Origin: Syntrophorhabdales bacterium
GTDB taxonomy: Bacteria; Desulfobacterota; Syntrophorhabdia; Syntrophorhabdales; WCHB1-27
DNA length: 43,581 nucleotides
Assembly: GCA_035541455.1 (NCBI GenBank)
Contig: DATKNH010000039.1
Coordinates: 1-43,581, forward strand
Direction of reading: 5' to 3'
In this document: piece by piece, positions 1 to 7,793 of the stretch
Layout of the letters: every line of letters starts with the position of its first letter
Position numbering within the stretch: the stretch's first letter is position 1
Made by a program: the position numbers and the translations under genes
Notes under the pieces: generated by a model
The model's input: the letters and a program-made list of their open reading frames with translations, nothing else
Database searches by the model: none
What the model was told of the DNA's origin: nothing

Positions 1-887
1 GAGAGAGATATGATTTTGTTGCCCAGCTTAAGGGCAAAATTCCGGCCGCTGAGATCGTAATTCTCCTGCACCTTCCCTATCCTCTCGACCCATTCATCAT
101 TCATCTGTTCGATGATCTTTTGATTCTCAGGCGTTATTGAATTCCACGTCTTTTTGTTCATGACCACGAAAAAGATCGTGGTATAGGCGGTACCAAAATT
201 CTCGGTCGTGTACTTGACCACTTCACCCCATTTGAATCCTTCCAGAGATGCAATCGGCGCGGTTGATCCGTCCGCAACGCCCTTACTGAGCGCATCATAC
301 GTGTCACCCATGGGCATGGCCACTGGCGTTGCCCCCAGGGCGGTCACTATCTTGGCGCCGAGTCCCGTGGTCCTGATCTTCATCCCCCTTAAGTCCTCCA
401 GCGTTCTCACCGGCTTCTTTGTGTGAAACAACTGTGGACCCGTCCCATGAAAGAACATGACCTTCACATCGTCCAACTCTTTCGGGTGAAACTTTTTATA
501 GACGGCATTGCTCAGCTTTGTGGCGGACATCGCGCTTTTATAGCCTAATGGCAGATCTGTTACCTCCATCAAAGGAAACCTGCCCCGTGTGTAACTGAGT
601 GCTGAAGACCCCATGGTCGAGATCCCTTTGACCACACCGTCGTAACACTTGTCCGCGGGAGTGAGTGTGGCGCCCGGGAACATGACCACTGTCACTCCTC
701 CCTTAGTTCTTTTCTCTGCCTCTTTTCCCCATTCGGCAAGGTTTTCAGTCACTGGATGACCGACAGGCCAGAAGTGAGAAAAGGTAAGTTTCACAGGTTT
801 TGTTTGAGCTATCGAAGAATGGACTAAAAAAACACACAGAATGCATGTAGCACACAGGACCAAAACTACCCGGCTTCCCGCTTTCAT
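1..887 (-). CDS. TRAP transporter solute-binding protein (DctP family), partial
   Basis: Periplasmic binding protein of a TRAP (sodium-driven) organic-acid importer. It is open at the left window edge, so only about 295 N-terminal residues are visible. The start ATG at 887-885 has a purine-rich AAGGGGG upstream. Translation gives a signal peptide (MKAGSRVVLVLCATCILC, then a hydrophobic stretch ending near SIAQ) followed by KLTFSHFWPVGHPV, typical of the mature DctP start. Further on, RTLEDLRGMKIRT and GVADGSTAPI match the conserved DctP region that includes the arginine which binds the substrate carboxylate. DctQ/DctM membrane subunits are not in the window and may lie further left. It follows the GntR regulator on the same strand, so it may be controlled with the molybdoenzyme operon. 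The family is clear; the ligand is unknown. Confidence 0.88.
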   Translation of the reverse strand, partial: MKAGSRVVLVLCATCILCVFLVHSSIAQTKPVKLTFSHFWPVGHPVTENLAEWGKEAEKRTKGGVTVVMFPGATLTPADKCYDGVVKGISTMGSSALSYTRGRFPLMEVTDLPLGYKSAMSATKLSNAVYKKFHPKELDDVKVMFFHGTGPQLFHTKKPVRTLEDLRGMKIRTTGLGAKIVTALGATPVAMPMGDTYDALSKGVADGSTAPIASLEGFKWGEVVKYTTENFGTAYTTIFFVVMNKKTWNSITPENQKIIEQMNDEWVERIGKVQENYDLSGRNFALKLGNKIISL

Positions 888-911
888 GGCGTACCCCCTT
901 TTTTTTTACGT

Positions 912-929
912 TTTCTTGTTTGCAAGAAA
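912..929. repeat. Perfect 7-bp inverted repeat upstream of the TRAP gene
   Basis: TTTCTTG and CAAGAAA are separated by TTTG, in the 120-bp gap between the GntR regulator and the TRAP binding protein. It lies about 25 bp upstream of the TRAP start codon. It could be an operator or a short mRNA hairpin. No T-run follows on either strand, so a classical terminator is unlikely. No strong promoter was recognised in this gap. Confidence 0.4.
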
Positions 930-1007
930 CCACATTGATGTACGTGAGAACCCTGGGTATATTCACCCCCTCTGTTGTACTGAAAACTCTTTCCTTGCCA
1001 TACCTCC

Positions 1008-1745
1008 CTAAATATTCTTGTCCTTGCGGGCCTGCGCTCTCAAATACTTCTTTCTCAGACGATTGTTCAAATCCTGGATATGCATTTTGTTAACCCGCTT
1101 AGCCTTTTCCAGGTCGCCGAATTCGAGGAGATCCACGATTTCTTTGTGAGCCTTGAATGCATTTTCACTGATTTTTTTATCCGGCGTTATCTTGAGCATC
1201 ATGTACCGCATCAGTTCGTTTATTGAGCGCAAGGTATCAGTCAAAATATAGTTTCCTGCTATTTTCGTGAGCATGACATGAAAGTTCCAGTTCTCGTCAA
1301 TTCTTTTCTTTTCGTCTCCCAGCCGCGAGAACTCCTCTGCCCTTTGTATCGACCCTCGCAGCATTTGGAAGTCCTTTTTTCTTGCTTTCTGCCCGACCAT
1401 TTCGATAATAATCGATTCGATCCAGAACCTTGCTTCCGCAAGTTGATCAATAGTGATGTTTCCGAGCTTCAGGTGATCAGAAAGACATTCCTTCAGTCTC
1501 TGCGGGGCGTCTGCTTTCTTTATAAAAGCCCCTCCCTTGGTTCCCTGTTTTATTACGACGAGACCTGACAGCTCCAATATTCGTAAAGCTTCTCTTACCG
1601 TAACGCGGCTGACCCCCAGCTCTTTTGCCAATCCTATTTCAGCGGGCAACTTGTCGCCCGGCTTTAACTTGTCCGACTCGATGGCTCCTTTAATCTCGTC
1701 GACAACTCTCTCAAAGACTCTTTTTCCTTTGACGTTATTGAACAT
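1008..1745 (-). CDS. GntR-family transcriptional regulator (FadR/FCD subfamily)
   Basis: One-component repressor or activator that responds to a small organic acid or related metabolite. Residues about 8-75 form the winged helix-turn-helix (VFERVVDEIKGAI, LKPGDKLPAE, ELGVSRVTVREALRILE), a textbook GntR head. Residues about 90-225 are the all-helical FCD ligand domain (EARFWIESIIIEM, NFHVMLTKIAGN, AHKEIVDLLEFGD), which usually holds a metal through Asp and His residues. Length 245 fits the family. It starts 43 bp after the NrfD gene on the same strand, so it probably ends the oxidoreductase operon or sits between it and the TRAP genes. The palindrome at 6357-6367 matches the FadR-type operator consensus and is a plausible target. 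Confidence 0.93.
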   Translation of the reverse strand: MFNNVKGKRVFERVVDEIKGAIESDKLKPGDKLPAEIGLAKELGVSRVTVREALRILELSGLVVIKQGTKGGAFIKKADAPQRLKECLSDHLKLGNITIDQLAEARFWIESIIIEMVGQKARKKDFQMLRGSIQRAEEFSRLGDEKKRIDENWNFHVMLTKIAGNYILTDTLRSINELMRYMMLKITPDKKISENAFKAHKEIVDLLEFGDLEKAKRVNKMHIQDLNNRLRKKYLRAQARKDKNI

Positions 1746-1788
1746 GTGTCCGCCCCGTCATATGATTGATAACCTCTCTCATCGAGTT

Positions 1789-2664
1789 CTAGGCTCCAGG
1801 CATCGGCACCAGTGGATTGTAGTAGCCGGCCTTCAGTATGAGGTACCTCAAGATCAGATCGCCAATCAGTTCGAACACCACGGAAAAATATAAGAGGGTG
1901 ACTGGAATTCCACTGATGCCTAAGACAAGGCTCGTGATGATTACCCCTATCGGCAGTACTATGCCAAACAAAATTACCCCTACCCAAAAAAGAGGCCACC
2001 ATTTCCCTTTGACTATTTCACTGACCGAGGTCCTTCCCGCTGCCAAGCCATACCTGGCAGTTATGAGATACGTTGGAAAAATGATAATGAACGCTGCAAG
2101 CAGAATTTTGATGAGATCTTCGAGCATGGCATTCCCCGGCCCACCTCTCTGCAGCTCGACCACCGCACTCAGTTCAGCGCCGCCCCATAGCCCTGCAACC
2201 GTGTAAAGCACCGGCAACAGTGCCGAATTCCAGAGCGGAATGCCGCGAATGTAGCTCATTGCAAATCCGCCATAGATGATTGCCAGGAAAGCCAGAACAT
2301 TGGTCACTACGAGCAGGACAACATTGGAGGCGGCCCAGAGAGACAAAGCCATATGAATGAAGCCTAACGTAAGAAAGCCGGTTACGAAGAGCAAGCCTCG
2401 AGAAATCCAGGACGTCTGTGGCCTGAGAATCATTCGATAGAATCTGAACGGATGCCCTAGGTAGACGAGATGAAACCCACCGCCTAAGACTGCACACATC
2501 AGCCAGCCAATGAATTCCCCGAAAAGATTTCCAAACAATGAAGAAACCAGGAAGGTCGCTGCGCCAAGCTCGATGAAGAAAAAGGCGATCCAGAAGAGGA
2601 TTCCGCGGCCATCTATCCATTCGGTCTGAGGTGTGGGCTTTACCATCCATTCATAGGCCTTCAT
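1789..2664 (-). CDS. NrfD/PsrC-type membrane subunit of molybdoenzyme complex
   Basis: Integral membrane quinone-interacting subunit expected to anchor the Fe-S protein and molybdenum subunit encoded upstream. It is a 291-residue hydrophobic protein with about eight predicted membrane helices, for example GILFWIAFFFIELGAATFLV and LLFVTGFLTLGFIHMALSLW. The early HLVYLGHPFRFYRMI segment, with a His and basic residues, is typical of NrfD-like proteins. No haem-ligand cytochrome b pattern was recognised. The ATG at 2664 is chosen over an upstream ATG at 2688 because AGGAGG lies about 8 bp before it. It is separated from the Fe-S gene by an unusually long 336-bp gap, but gene order (catalytic, Fe-S, NrfD) is standard for this enzyme class. 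Confidence 0.9.
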   Translation of the reverse strand: MKAYEWMVKPTPQTEWIDGRGILFWIAFFFIELGAATFLVSSLFGNLFGEFIGWLMCAVLGGGFHLVYLGHPFRFYRMILRPQTSWISRGLLFVTGFLTLGFIHMALSLWAASNVVLLVVTNVLAFLAIIYGGFAMSYIRGIPLWNSALLPVLYTVAGLWGGAELSAVVELQRGGPGNAMLEDLIKILLAAFIIIFPTYLITARYGLAAGRTSVSEIVKGKWWPLFWVGVILFGIVLPIGVIITSLVLGISGIPVTLLYFSVVFELIGDLILRYLILKAGYYNPLVPMPGA

Positions 2665-3000
2665 AGCTCCGTCCTCCTCTTGAATCATCGGGAACTGTCA
2701 AGATAATCAACTTTGGAACTACTTTTCGATCGCAGATAAAGTCGGATGAAAACCGAGATAAAAGCGGATAGTCATTCTTGGACCGGAGCTGTGATAAAGC
2801 GACATCTCGGGTCAACCTGCACACCTCCGGTGGGGGAAACAGGTCCTCGCCCGCCGCACGGCGGTAGGGTGTGGACAGCATTGGTGCAGTATCACAATGC
2901 TGGACACGAGCAACTCCATCCGTTTTCATCTCTTCTGTTCTTATCTGCGTGCATCTGTGACAAAAATTCTTTGTCCTTTTCATAAGTCTCTTGACGTGCC
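2665..3000. other. 336-bp intra-operon gap with degenerate inverted 'ATCTGCG' repeats
   Basis: No convincing gene is seen on either strand. Near one end (2731-2770, read on the minus strand) is ATCCGCTTTTATCTC followed later by TTATCTGCG. Near the other end (about 2918-2962, plus strand) is ATCCGTTTTCATCTC followed by TTATCTGCG and then ATCTGTG. The two copies face each other across roughly 150 bp. This resembles the degenerate ATCTGCG-unit intergenic repeats I recall from other environmental genomes. The middle is GC-rich with GCCGCACGGCGG near 2850. It may be an insertion that split the oxidoreductase operon. Confidence 0.45.
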
Positions 3001-3654
3001 CTATCGTAGAATGTAGTAAACAGAAGGGTCTGTGCCGAATTCCGGATGAAACTGTGATGCCTTCTTCTCTTTCATCAGGAGAGTAATTTCGCTATTCGGA
3101 TCATTGAGGTCACCGAAGTAACGCGCTTTAGCCGGACAGGCAATAACGCACGCCGGAGTCGCCTCGCGATCCACGCCGGGCACCAAGCCTTTTTTTATCC
3201 CGCTATCAATCCTTTCAATGCAAAAGTTGCACTTGAGCACACTCCCCTCCTGATGAGGGTATAACTCTCTGCCGATTATCTCCAATGGGGTAAGACCCTG
3301 ACCAGGGAAATATTCTCTCTTGTCGTCGGCGTAATAGGTTCTTGCCTGGTAGGGACAGGCCAGTACACAATATCTGCATCCCGCACATTTATCCGAATCA
3401 ACGGTTACTATGCCGTCCTCCCTCTGCACCGTAGCCCCGGTGGGGCATGCCTTCACGCACGCCGCATCTTCGCAGTGATTGCAGAGCACAGGATACGCCA
3501 CCTTTGAGATCGCGGCGTGGTGGCCTGTTTCACCGACCACCACCCTACCCCAGAAGATTCCCGGCGGCAAGAAGTGTTCTTGTTTACAGGCTAGGACGCA
3601 GGCGTAACAGCCTACGCATTTTTGCAGATTTATCACCATCCCCCAGCGAGCCAT
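3001..3654 (-). CDS. 4Fe-4S dicluster electron-transfer subunit (DmsB/PsrB/NrfC-like)
   Basis: Electron-wire subunit linking the molybdopterin catalytic subunit to the NrfD membrane protein. The 217-residue protein has all sixteen cysteines for four [4Fe-4S] clusters: C13/16/19/23 (CVGCYACVLAC), C58/61/66/70 (CNHCEDAACVKAC), C90/93/96/100 (CAGCRYCVLAC) and C142/145/169/173 (CNFC, then CVIAC). There is no signal peptide, which is usual for this family, where export relies on the catalytic partner's Tat signal. That partner also lacks one, so the complex is probably cytoplasmic-facing. The start ATG at 3654 has AAAGGAG upstream and lies 15 bp after the catalytic gene, so the two are co-transcribed. 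Confidence 0.95.
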   Translation of the reverse strand: MARWGMVINLQKCVGCYACVLACKQEHFLPPGIFWGRVVVGETGHHAAISKVAYPVLCNHCEDAACVKACPTGATVQREDGIVTVDSDKCAGCRYCVLACPYQARTYYADDKREYFPGQGLTPLEIIGRELYPHQEGSVLKCNFCIERIDSGIKKGLVPGVDREATPACVIACPAKARYFGDLNDPNSEITLLMKEKKASQFHPEFGTDPSVYYILR

Positions 3655-3669
3655 TGCGCAGACTCCTTT

Positions 3670-6279
3670 CTAATCTATTTTTCTCATTTTGATCCTTACT
3701 GCAGTCTCCATGTTAAAACTGACAGGGTCACAATGTTTCATGTCCAATTCCAGCAGTATGTCGAAATTCACGCCTTTACCCTTGGCGATGGGCATGCCTT
3801 TCGCCCAGTGGCCGGCACATGCCGCAATGCCCACTGCTTTCCTGTGTATGCCGGTCAACACCTTAAGCGGTCCCTCCACTTTGCGGCCTGTTTCGGTTTC
3901 CAATTCCACCAGGTCTCCGTCCTTCAGGCCCTTTTCTTTTGCGGTTTCGCTGTGCATCACGATGTTATAGGTATACGGGTTCATATGGGAGAGTTCGTCC
4001 AACCAGGGCTGCTCCATGGTGTGCGAGCCTGTATGGATGATATCACGATACGAGAAGCAGTACAGGTCATAGGCAGGATCCTTCGCGCGATGGACCGAAC
4101 AGGGTGTCCATGAAATGAACGGGGTGTACTGAGCAGTATCAAGATCGATGCCGAGTTTACCGGTGATCTCCCTTGTCTTCTCACCTATGTCGATCAAGTG
4201 CTCGAAATAGATCGGTGTTCTGCAGTCGGTGAAACACCTCCAGTAGGCTTCTTCTACCCTCTTGGGCCAGGTGATGAATCCATGCTTCTTAAACCATTCC
4301 CAGTCATGCTCAGGACCAAAAAGACTCTTTACCACCCTGTCGCACATCTCCAGTCGCGTGATTTTCTCACCCGGTTTGACCTTGTATTCATCACTGAGAC
4401 TGTACGCCTCATTCATGACCCCCATTAGCTGATCCCGTCTGCCTACCCTGTCCACCAATTCCCATAGAACATCCGGGAAATCTCTGCGTTCGTACATCGG
4501 ATCTACGACAGGTTGGGTAATGTGATACGCCCAGTCATCTTTGGCGAAGGGCAGACTGAACCCCATACCCGAGCCTGCGAAACAATCAGTTTGCTCTAGA
4601 TAACAGGTATCGGGCAGGAGTATATCGGCAAAGCCTTCTGCGAGTTCTGTTGAGAAGAGTTCGGAGACAACAATGAACGGTATCCTTTTGAGCGTTTCGG
4701 CAACGATCTCCCTGTTCGCTATGCTCAAAATGGTATTCGCGCCATAGGAAATCATCATTTCAATGCCACCCTTCAATCCGATCTTCTGCCACATCTCTTC
4801 CTGGTCGGACGAGGCAAGGAATGGTGAATGAAACATGGTCGCGAAGATATCATGGAGCGCCGGATCATCACCCCGAAACTCAGGCATTTTTGGGGGCCAC
4901 GGCGCTCCACCACTCCACGCGAAGGTAGGCCCGAACCGATCAACCGTGAGCATGCCATCTTTGCCCCTGCCGATGTGCATAGCCGGTTTCCCGGTCGTGG
5001 GGAAACCGAATGATTGTGGTGTCCATCCGACTGTGCCGCCCGGCACGTCTGCTGCGCCGACTATCTGATTGAGGAGAGCGACTGCACCACACGTGTGGTA
5101 GGAATTTTCGTGGCCCTCTCCCCCTCGAAAGAGAACCGCTGAAACGGGCCTGTAGGGGAGATTATGACCATCGATGGTTATCGTACTTCCGATGCTGGCC
5201 GCTTGTGCAAACTCAGTAGCGATACGCCGGATGCTTGCTGCAGGAACATCACTCACCTTGGAAGCCATCTCAGGGGTATACTTTTTGAGGTGCTCTTTTA
5301 CCAGTTGAAAAACCGGATGACATTTCTTCCCTTCGACGTCGTATTCCCCCTCCAGGGCAAAGTCGCCAATGGCGGTATCGTCATACTGCTTGGCTTTCGC
5401 CGCAACAGAATCCCACACGAGCGGCTCTCCGCTTGTTACATCCCGTACATACCGGCCATCTTGCCTTACAAGGTAAGGGGCATTTGTTTTCCACTTTAAA
5501 AACGTTTCATCATAGATCCTCAGATCATTCACGATCACGTTGCACATTGCCAATATAACGGCCCCATCCGTACCGGGGACTATGGGGAACCATTCCGTAG
5601 CCTTGCTGCTCGCAAAGTTACGCATCGGATCAAAGGCGACAAATTTCGTGCCCTGTGTTCGCGCCTCCGCAGCAAGCCTGATACATGTCGCTGCCGAGTG
5701 CCCCGAGCCACCACCCTTGTTAGCGCCGAAGTAGATCGCATACTTGCAGTACTTGAAATCAGGAACGATCGACCACGATCCGTGCACCATGCCTGCAACC
5801 AGATGCGCCCCTGCGCCGCAATGCAGGCCTCCGCCGCCCACAAAGCTGACCGGAGGGCCGAGGGTCCTCATAATGGGACGACTGTTGCCCCTCAGGTACG
5901 GTGCGCGGCAGGTGGTGGTCTGGTAGAAAAGCCTCTTCGGGTCTTTTTCTATGACGGCCTTAAGTTTGGTCGCAATCTCATCGAGGGCCTCATCCCACGT
6001 GATCTCTTTCCATTCGGGGTCAGCAAAGAGGCCTTTCTCAGGATTTGTCCTTTTCAGCGGAACGTTTAGACGATTAGGATCATACAGGACGTGGAGTCCG
6101 GACAGACCTTTGGCGCACGTTCCACCACGGCTGCCCTGTGTGGAGAGTGGCTGTCCCTCTATCTTGACTGCTACCCCGTTCACGCGGCGCACGCGTATTC
6201 CACAGGAACCGTAGCACCTGCCGCAGACCGTGGGTATCCAGGTATCTTCGTGCACTTGTTTTTGGCGCAATCCGTCCAT
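3670..6279 (-). CDS. Molybdopterin (bis-MGD) oxidoreductase catalytic subunit
   Basis: Large subunit of a DMSO-reductase-superfamily enzyme. At 869 residues it has the usual size. C19, C22, C26 and C55 (CGRCYGSC, then TCAKG) form the N-terminal [4Fe-4S] site. The region after it carries the usual domain pattern: EITWDEALDEIA, the GANKGGG dinucleotide-binding stretch, VAFDPM, and FADILLPDTCYLEQ. C154 in LHCGAGAHLVAG sits where thiosulfate/polysulfide reductases place their cysteine metal ligand (inference from motif position). The start at ATG 6279 has AAAGGAGGAAC upstream; an in-frame ATG at 6375 lies within the promoter. From 6279 no twin-arginine signal is present. Substrate is unknown: thiosulfate/polysulfide, an organic sulfur or nitrogen compound, or a hydroxylated organic acid are open options. 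The partner genes follow on the same strand. Confidence 0.92.
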   Translation of the reverse strand: MDGLRQKQVHEDTWIPTVCGRCYGSCGIRVRRVNGVAVKIEGQPLSTQGSRGGTCAKGLSGLHVLYDPNRLNVPLKRTNPEKGLFADPEWKEITWDEALDEIATKLKAVIEKDPKRLFYQTTTCRAPYLRGNSRPIMRTLGPPVSFVGGGGLHCGAGAHLVAGMVHGSWSIVPDFKYCKYAIYFGANKGGGSGHSAATCIRLAAEARTQGTKFVAFDPMRNFASSKATEWFPIVPGTDGAVILAMCNVIVNDLRIYDETFLKWKTNAPYLVRQDGRYVRDVTSGEPLVWDSVAAKAKQYDDTAIGDFALEGEYDVEGKKCHPVFQLVKEHLKKYTPEMASKVSDVPAASIRRIATEFAQAASIGSTITIDGHNLPYRPVSAVLFRGGEGHENSYHTCGAVALLNQIVGAADVPGGTVGWTPQSFGFPTTGKPAMHIGRGKDGMLTVDRFGPTFAWSGGAPWPPKMPEFRGDDPALHDIFATMFHSPFLASSDQEEMWQKIGLKGGIEMMISYGANTILSIANREIVAETLKRIPFIVVSELFSTELAEGFADILLPDTCYLEQTDCFAGSGMGFSLPFAKDDWAYHITQPVVDPMYERRDFPDVLWELVDRVGRRDQLMGVMNEAYSLSDEYKVKPGEKITRLEMCDRVVKSLFGPEHDWEWFKKHGFITWPKRVEEAYWRCFTDCRTPIYFEHLIDIGEKTREITGKLGIDLDTAQYTPFISWTPCSVHRAKDPAYDLYCFSYRDIIHTGSHTMEQPWLDELSHMNPYTYNIVMHSETAKEKGLKDGDLVELETETGRKVEGPLKVLTGIHRKAVGIAACAGHWAKGMPIAKGKGVNFDILLELDMKHCDPVSFNMETAVRIKMRKID

Positions 6280-6356
6280 TGTTCCTCCTTTCAACTTCTG
6301 CTCTCTCTTTGCAACGATAATAAGGTTAGGCGTCCTGCAATCCCCTTTTCGCCTAT

Positions 6357-6367
6357 ATGTCTGACAT
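6357..6367. promoter_or_regulatory. Candidate GntR/FadR-type operator overlapping the molybdoenzyme -10
   Basis: ATGTC-T-GACAT is a perfect palindrome that fits the FadR-subfamily pattern yGTM-N0-1-KACr (TGTC-T-GACA). It abuts and overlaps by one base the -10 box of the minus-strand promoter, a position suited to repression. A second ATGTC...GACAT pair, with a 6-nt centre, lies at 6396-6411 just upstream of the -35. The likely binder is the GntR protein encoded at 1008-1745. Confidence 0.55.
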
Positions 6368-6394
6368 TTATACATTAGTGTGCTCAGCTGTCAA
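6367..6394 (-). promoter_or_regulatory. Sigma-70-type promoter of the molybdoenzyme operon
   Basis: Read on the minus strand: TTGACA (6394-6389), a 16-bp spacer, then TATAAA (6372-6367). It is followed by the ATGTCTGACAT palindrome and then, about 80 bp on, the strong ribosome site of the catalytic subunit gene. A full -35 hexamer and five of six -10 bases make this a good candidate. Confidence 0.6.
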
Positions 6395-6446
6395 GATGTC
6401 TTTATTGACATAATCGGCGTAGCTCTGCACCTTAGAGTTAAGCATC

Positions 6447-6475
6447 CGTCCCTCATTTTCACGTCCCTCATTTTC
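6447..6475 (+). repeat. 14-nt direct repeat next to the M24-gene promoter
   Basis: CGTCCCTCATTTTC occurs twice (6447-6460 and 6462-6475), a period of 15 bp, and ends 1 bp before the -35 box at 6477. Direct repeats touching a -35 hexamer are a common arrangement for an activator site. The binding protein is unknown. Confidence 0.5.
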
Positions 6476-6476
6476 C

Positions 6477-6504
6477 TTGACAACTATTCGACCCAAAGTA
6501 TAGA
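6477..6504 (+). promoter_or_regulatory. Sigma-70-type promoter of the M24/DUF364 pair
   Basis: TTGACA (6477-6482), a 16-bp spacer and TATAGA (6499-6504). It lies about 70 bp upstream of the M24-family start codon. It is divergent from the molybdoenzyme promoter, and the two -35 boxes are about 80 bp apart, so both units could share regulators. Confidence 0.5.
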
Positions 6505-6576
6505 AATGAGCAACCAGGTAAAGACGTTTTCGACGTGCGGGAACAATATCTGCGTGCATAATAAGGAGGAGCTATC

Positions 6577-7770
6577 ATGGAAAACCCAAGAGAGCGGCTG
6601 ACACCGACGGTGTCCGATGCCGAACTTGAGCGAAGATGGAAAGCGGCCCGTGACGTTATGCGTGAGCACAAGATCGACTATCTCCTCATGCGGCAGGATG
6701 AGGAGTTCCTGGGCGGGTACATACGATGGTTCAGCGATTTTCCGGCAAGAGAAAGTTATCCGTTCACGGTAATTTTTCCCCTCGACGACGGGATGACCAC
6801 GATCGCCTGCGGCAACTATCCCCCGAGCGAGTACTTTCCTCCGCAATGGGCTGCGCGTGGCATTAAACAGAGATTGGGCGCGCCTTATTTCCCGTCGATG
6901 TATTACACAGGCACCATGGATGCGGAACTGGCCGTCGGCGTTTTAAAGGCAAAAAAACGCGCCACAATAGGCCTCGTCGGCAGAACGTCTATCCCCATTA
7001 CATTTTATGAATATGTAAGAAAACACCTGCCGGGCTATAAGTTCGTCGATGCAACCGACTACATCGATAATCTCAAAGCGGTCAAGAGTCCGGAGGAGAT
7101 CGGATTTATCAAAGAGACAGCCAGACTGCAGGATGAGGCTATGGAGCACGTCCGAAAATCTATCCGCCCGGGACTCAGGGATTGGGAGGTATTCGTCGAA
7201 GCGCAGTATGCGATGGCGAAACGAGGCAGCACGCGACAATTGATTCTTGTCGGCTCGAACCCCAAGGGCGTTGTCATCAGATGGCAGGTTCGCCACTTCC
7301 AGAACAGGATTATCAGGGAGGGGGACCAGATTAACGTGCTGATCGAAACCAACGGCCCTGGTGGTTTTTATACTGAGATAGGCAGAGTCTTTTCTCTAGG
7401 CAAGCCGGCGCAGGCGCTCGTAGATGCGATGGGATGCTGCATAGAAGCGCAGCAAGCGTCCTTAAGCGTTCTGAAGCCGGGGGCAGATCCAGGGGAGCTG
7501 TGGGAAATGAACAACGAATTTCTTCAGAAGAGAGGTTATCTTCCCGAGCGCCGGCTTTACGCCCACGGCCAGGGTTACGATCTCGTGGAAAGACCGGCCA
7601 TCAGACCTGACGAACCGATGAAGATCAAGGCCGGGATGAATTTGACCGTCCACCCGTGGGCTATTAACAGTGAGGCGTGGGCCGTTGTCACGGACAATTA
7701 TCTCGTTACCGAAACCGGTGTCAGCGAATGCCTGCACAAAACCCAAAAAGAGGTTATTGTTATTGATTAG
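6577..7770 (+). CDS. M24-family 'pita-bread' protein, creatinase-like, metal ligands lost
   Basis: 397 residues, the length of Xaa-Pro peptidase/creatinase proteins: an N-terminal creatinase_N domain (about 1-165) and a C-terminal pita-bread domain (about 175-390). KSPEEIGFIKETARLQDEAM is the classic entry to the second domain. The five metal-ligand positions of M24 peptidases (Asp, Asp, His, Glu, Glu) appear here as E257, E267, H330 (AHGQG), H359 (LTVHP) and T372, so a normal dimetal site cannot form. H240 in VRHFQNR aligns with the catalytic His of creatinase (HNPVTNR). It may therefore be a metal-independent C-N hydrolase or lyase on a small molecule rather than a peptidase (inference). 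AAGGAGG precedes the ATG. DUF364 follows after 23 bp. Fold is secure; function is not. Confidence 0.88.
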   Translation: MENPRERLTPTVSDAELERRWKAARDVMREHKIDYLLMRQDEEFLGGYIRWFSDFPARESYPFTVIFPLDDGMTTIACGNYPPSEYFPPQWAARGIKQRLGAPYFPSMYYTGTMDAELAVGVLKAKKRATIGLVGRTSIPITFYEYVRKHLPGYKFVDATDYIDNLKAVKSPEEIGFIKETARLQDEAMEHVRKSIRPGLRDWEVFVEAQYAMAKRGSTRQLILVGSNPKGVVIRWQVRHFQNRIIREGDQINVLIETNGPGGFYTEIGRVFSLGKPAQALVDAMGCCIEAQQASLSVLKPGADPGELWEMNNEFLQKRGYLPERRLYAHGQGYDLVERPAIRPDEPMKIKAGMNLTVHPWAINSEAWAVVTDNYLVTETGVSECLHKTQKEVIVID

Positions 7771-7793
7771 CGGATATGGGCGGGATGTGAGAG

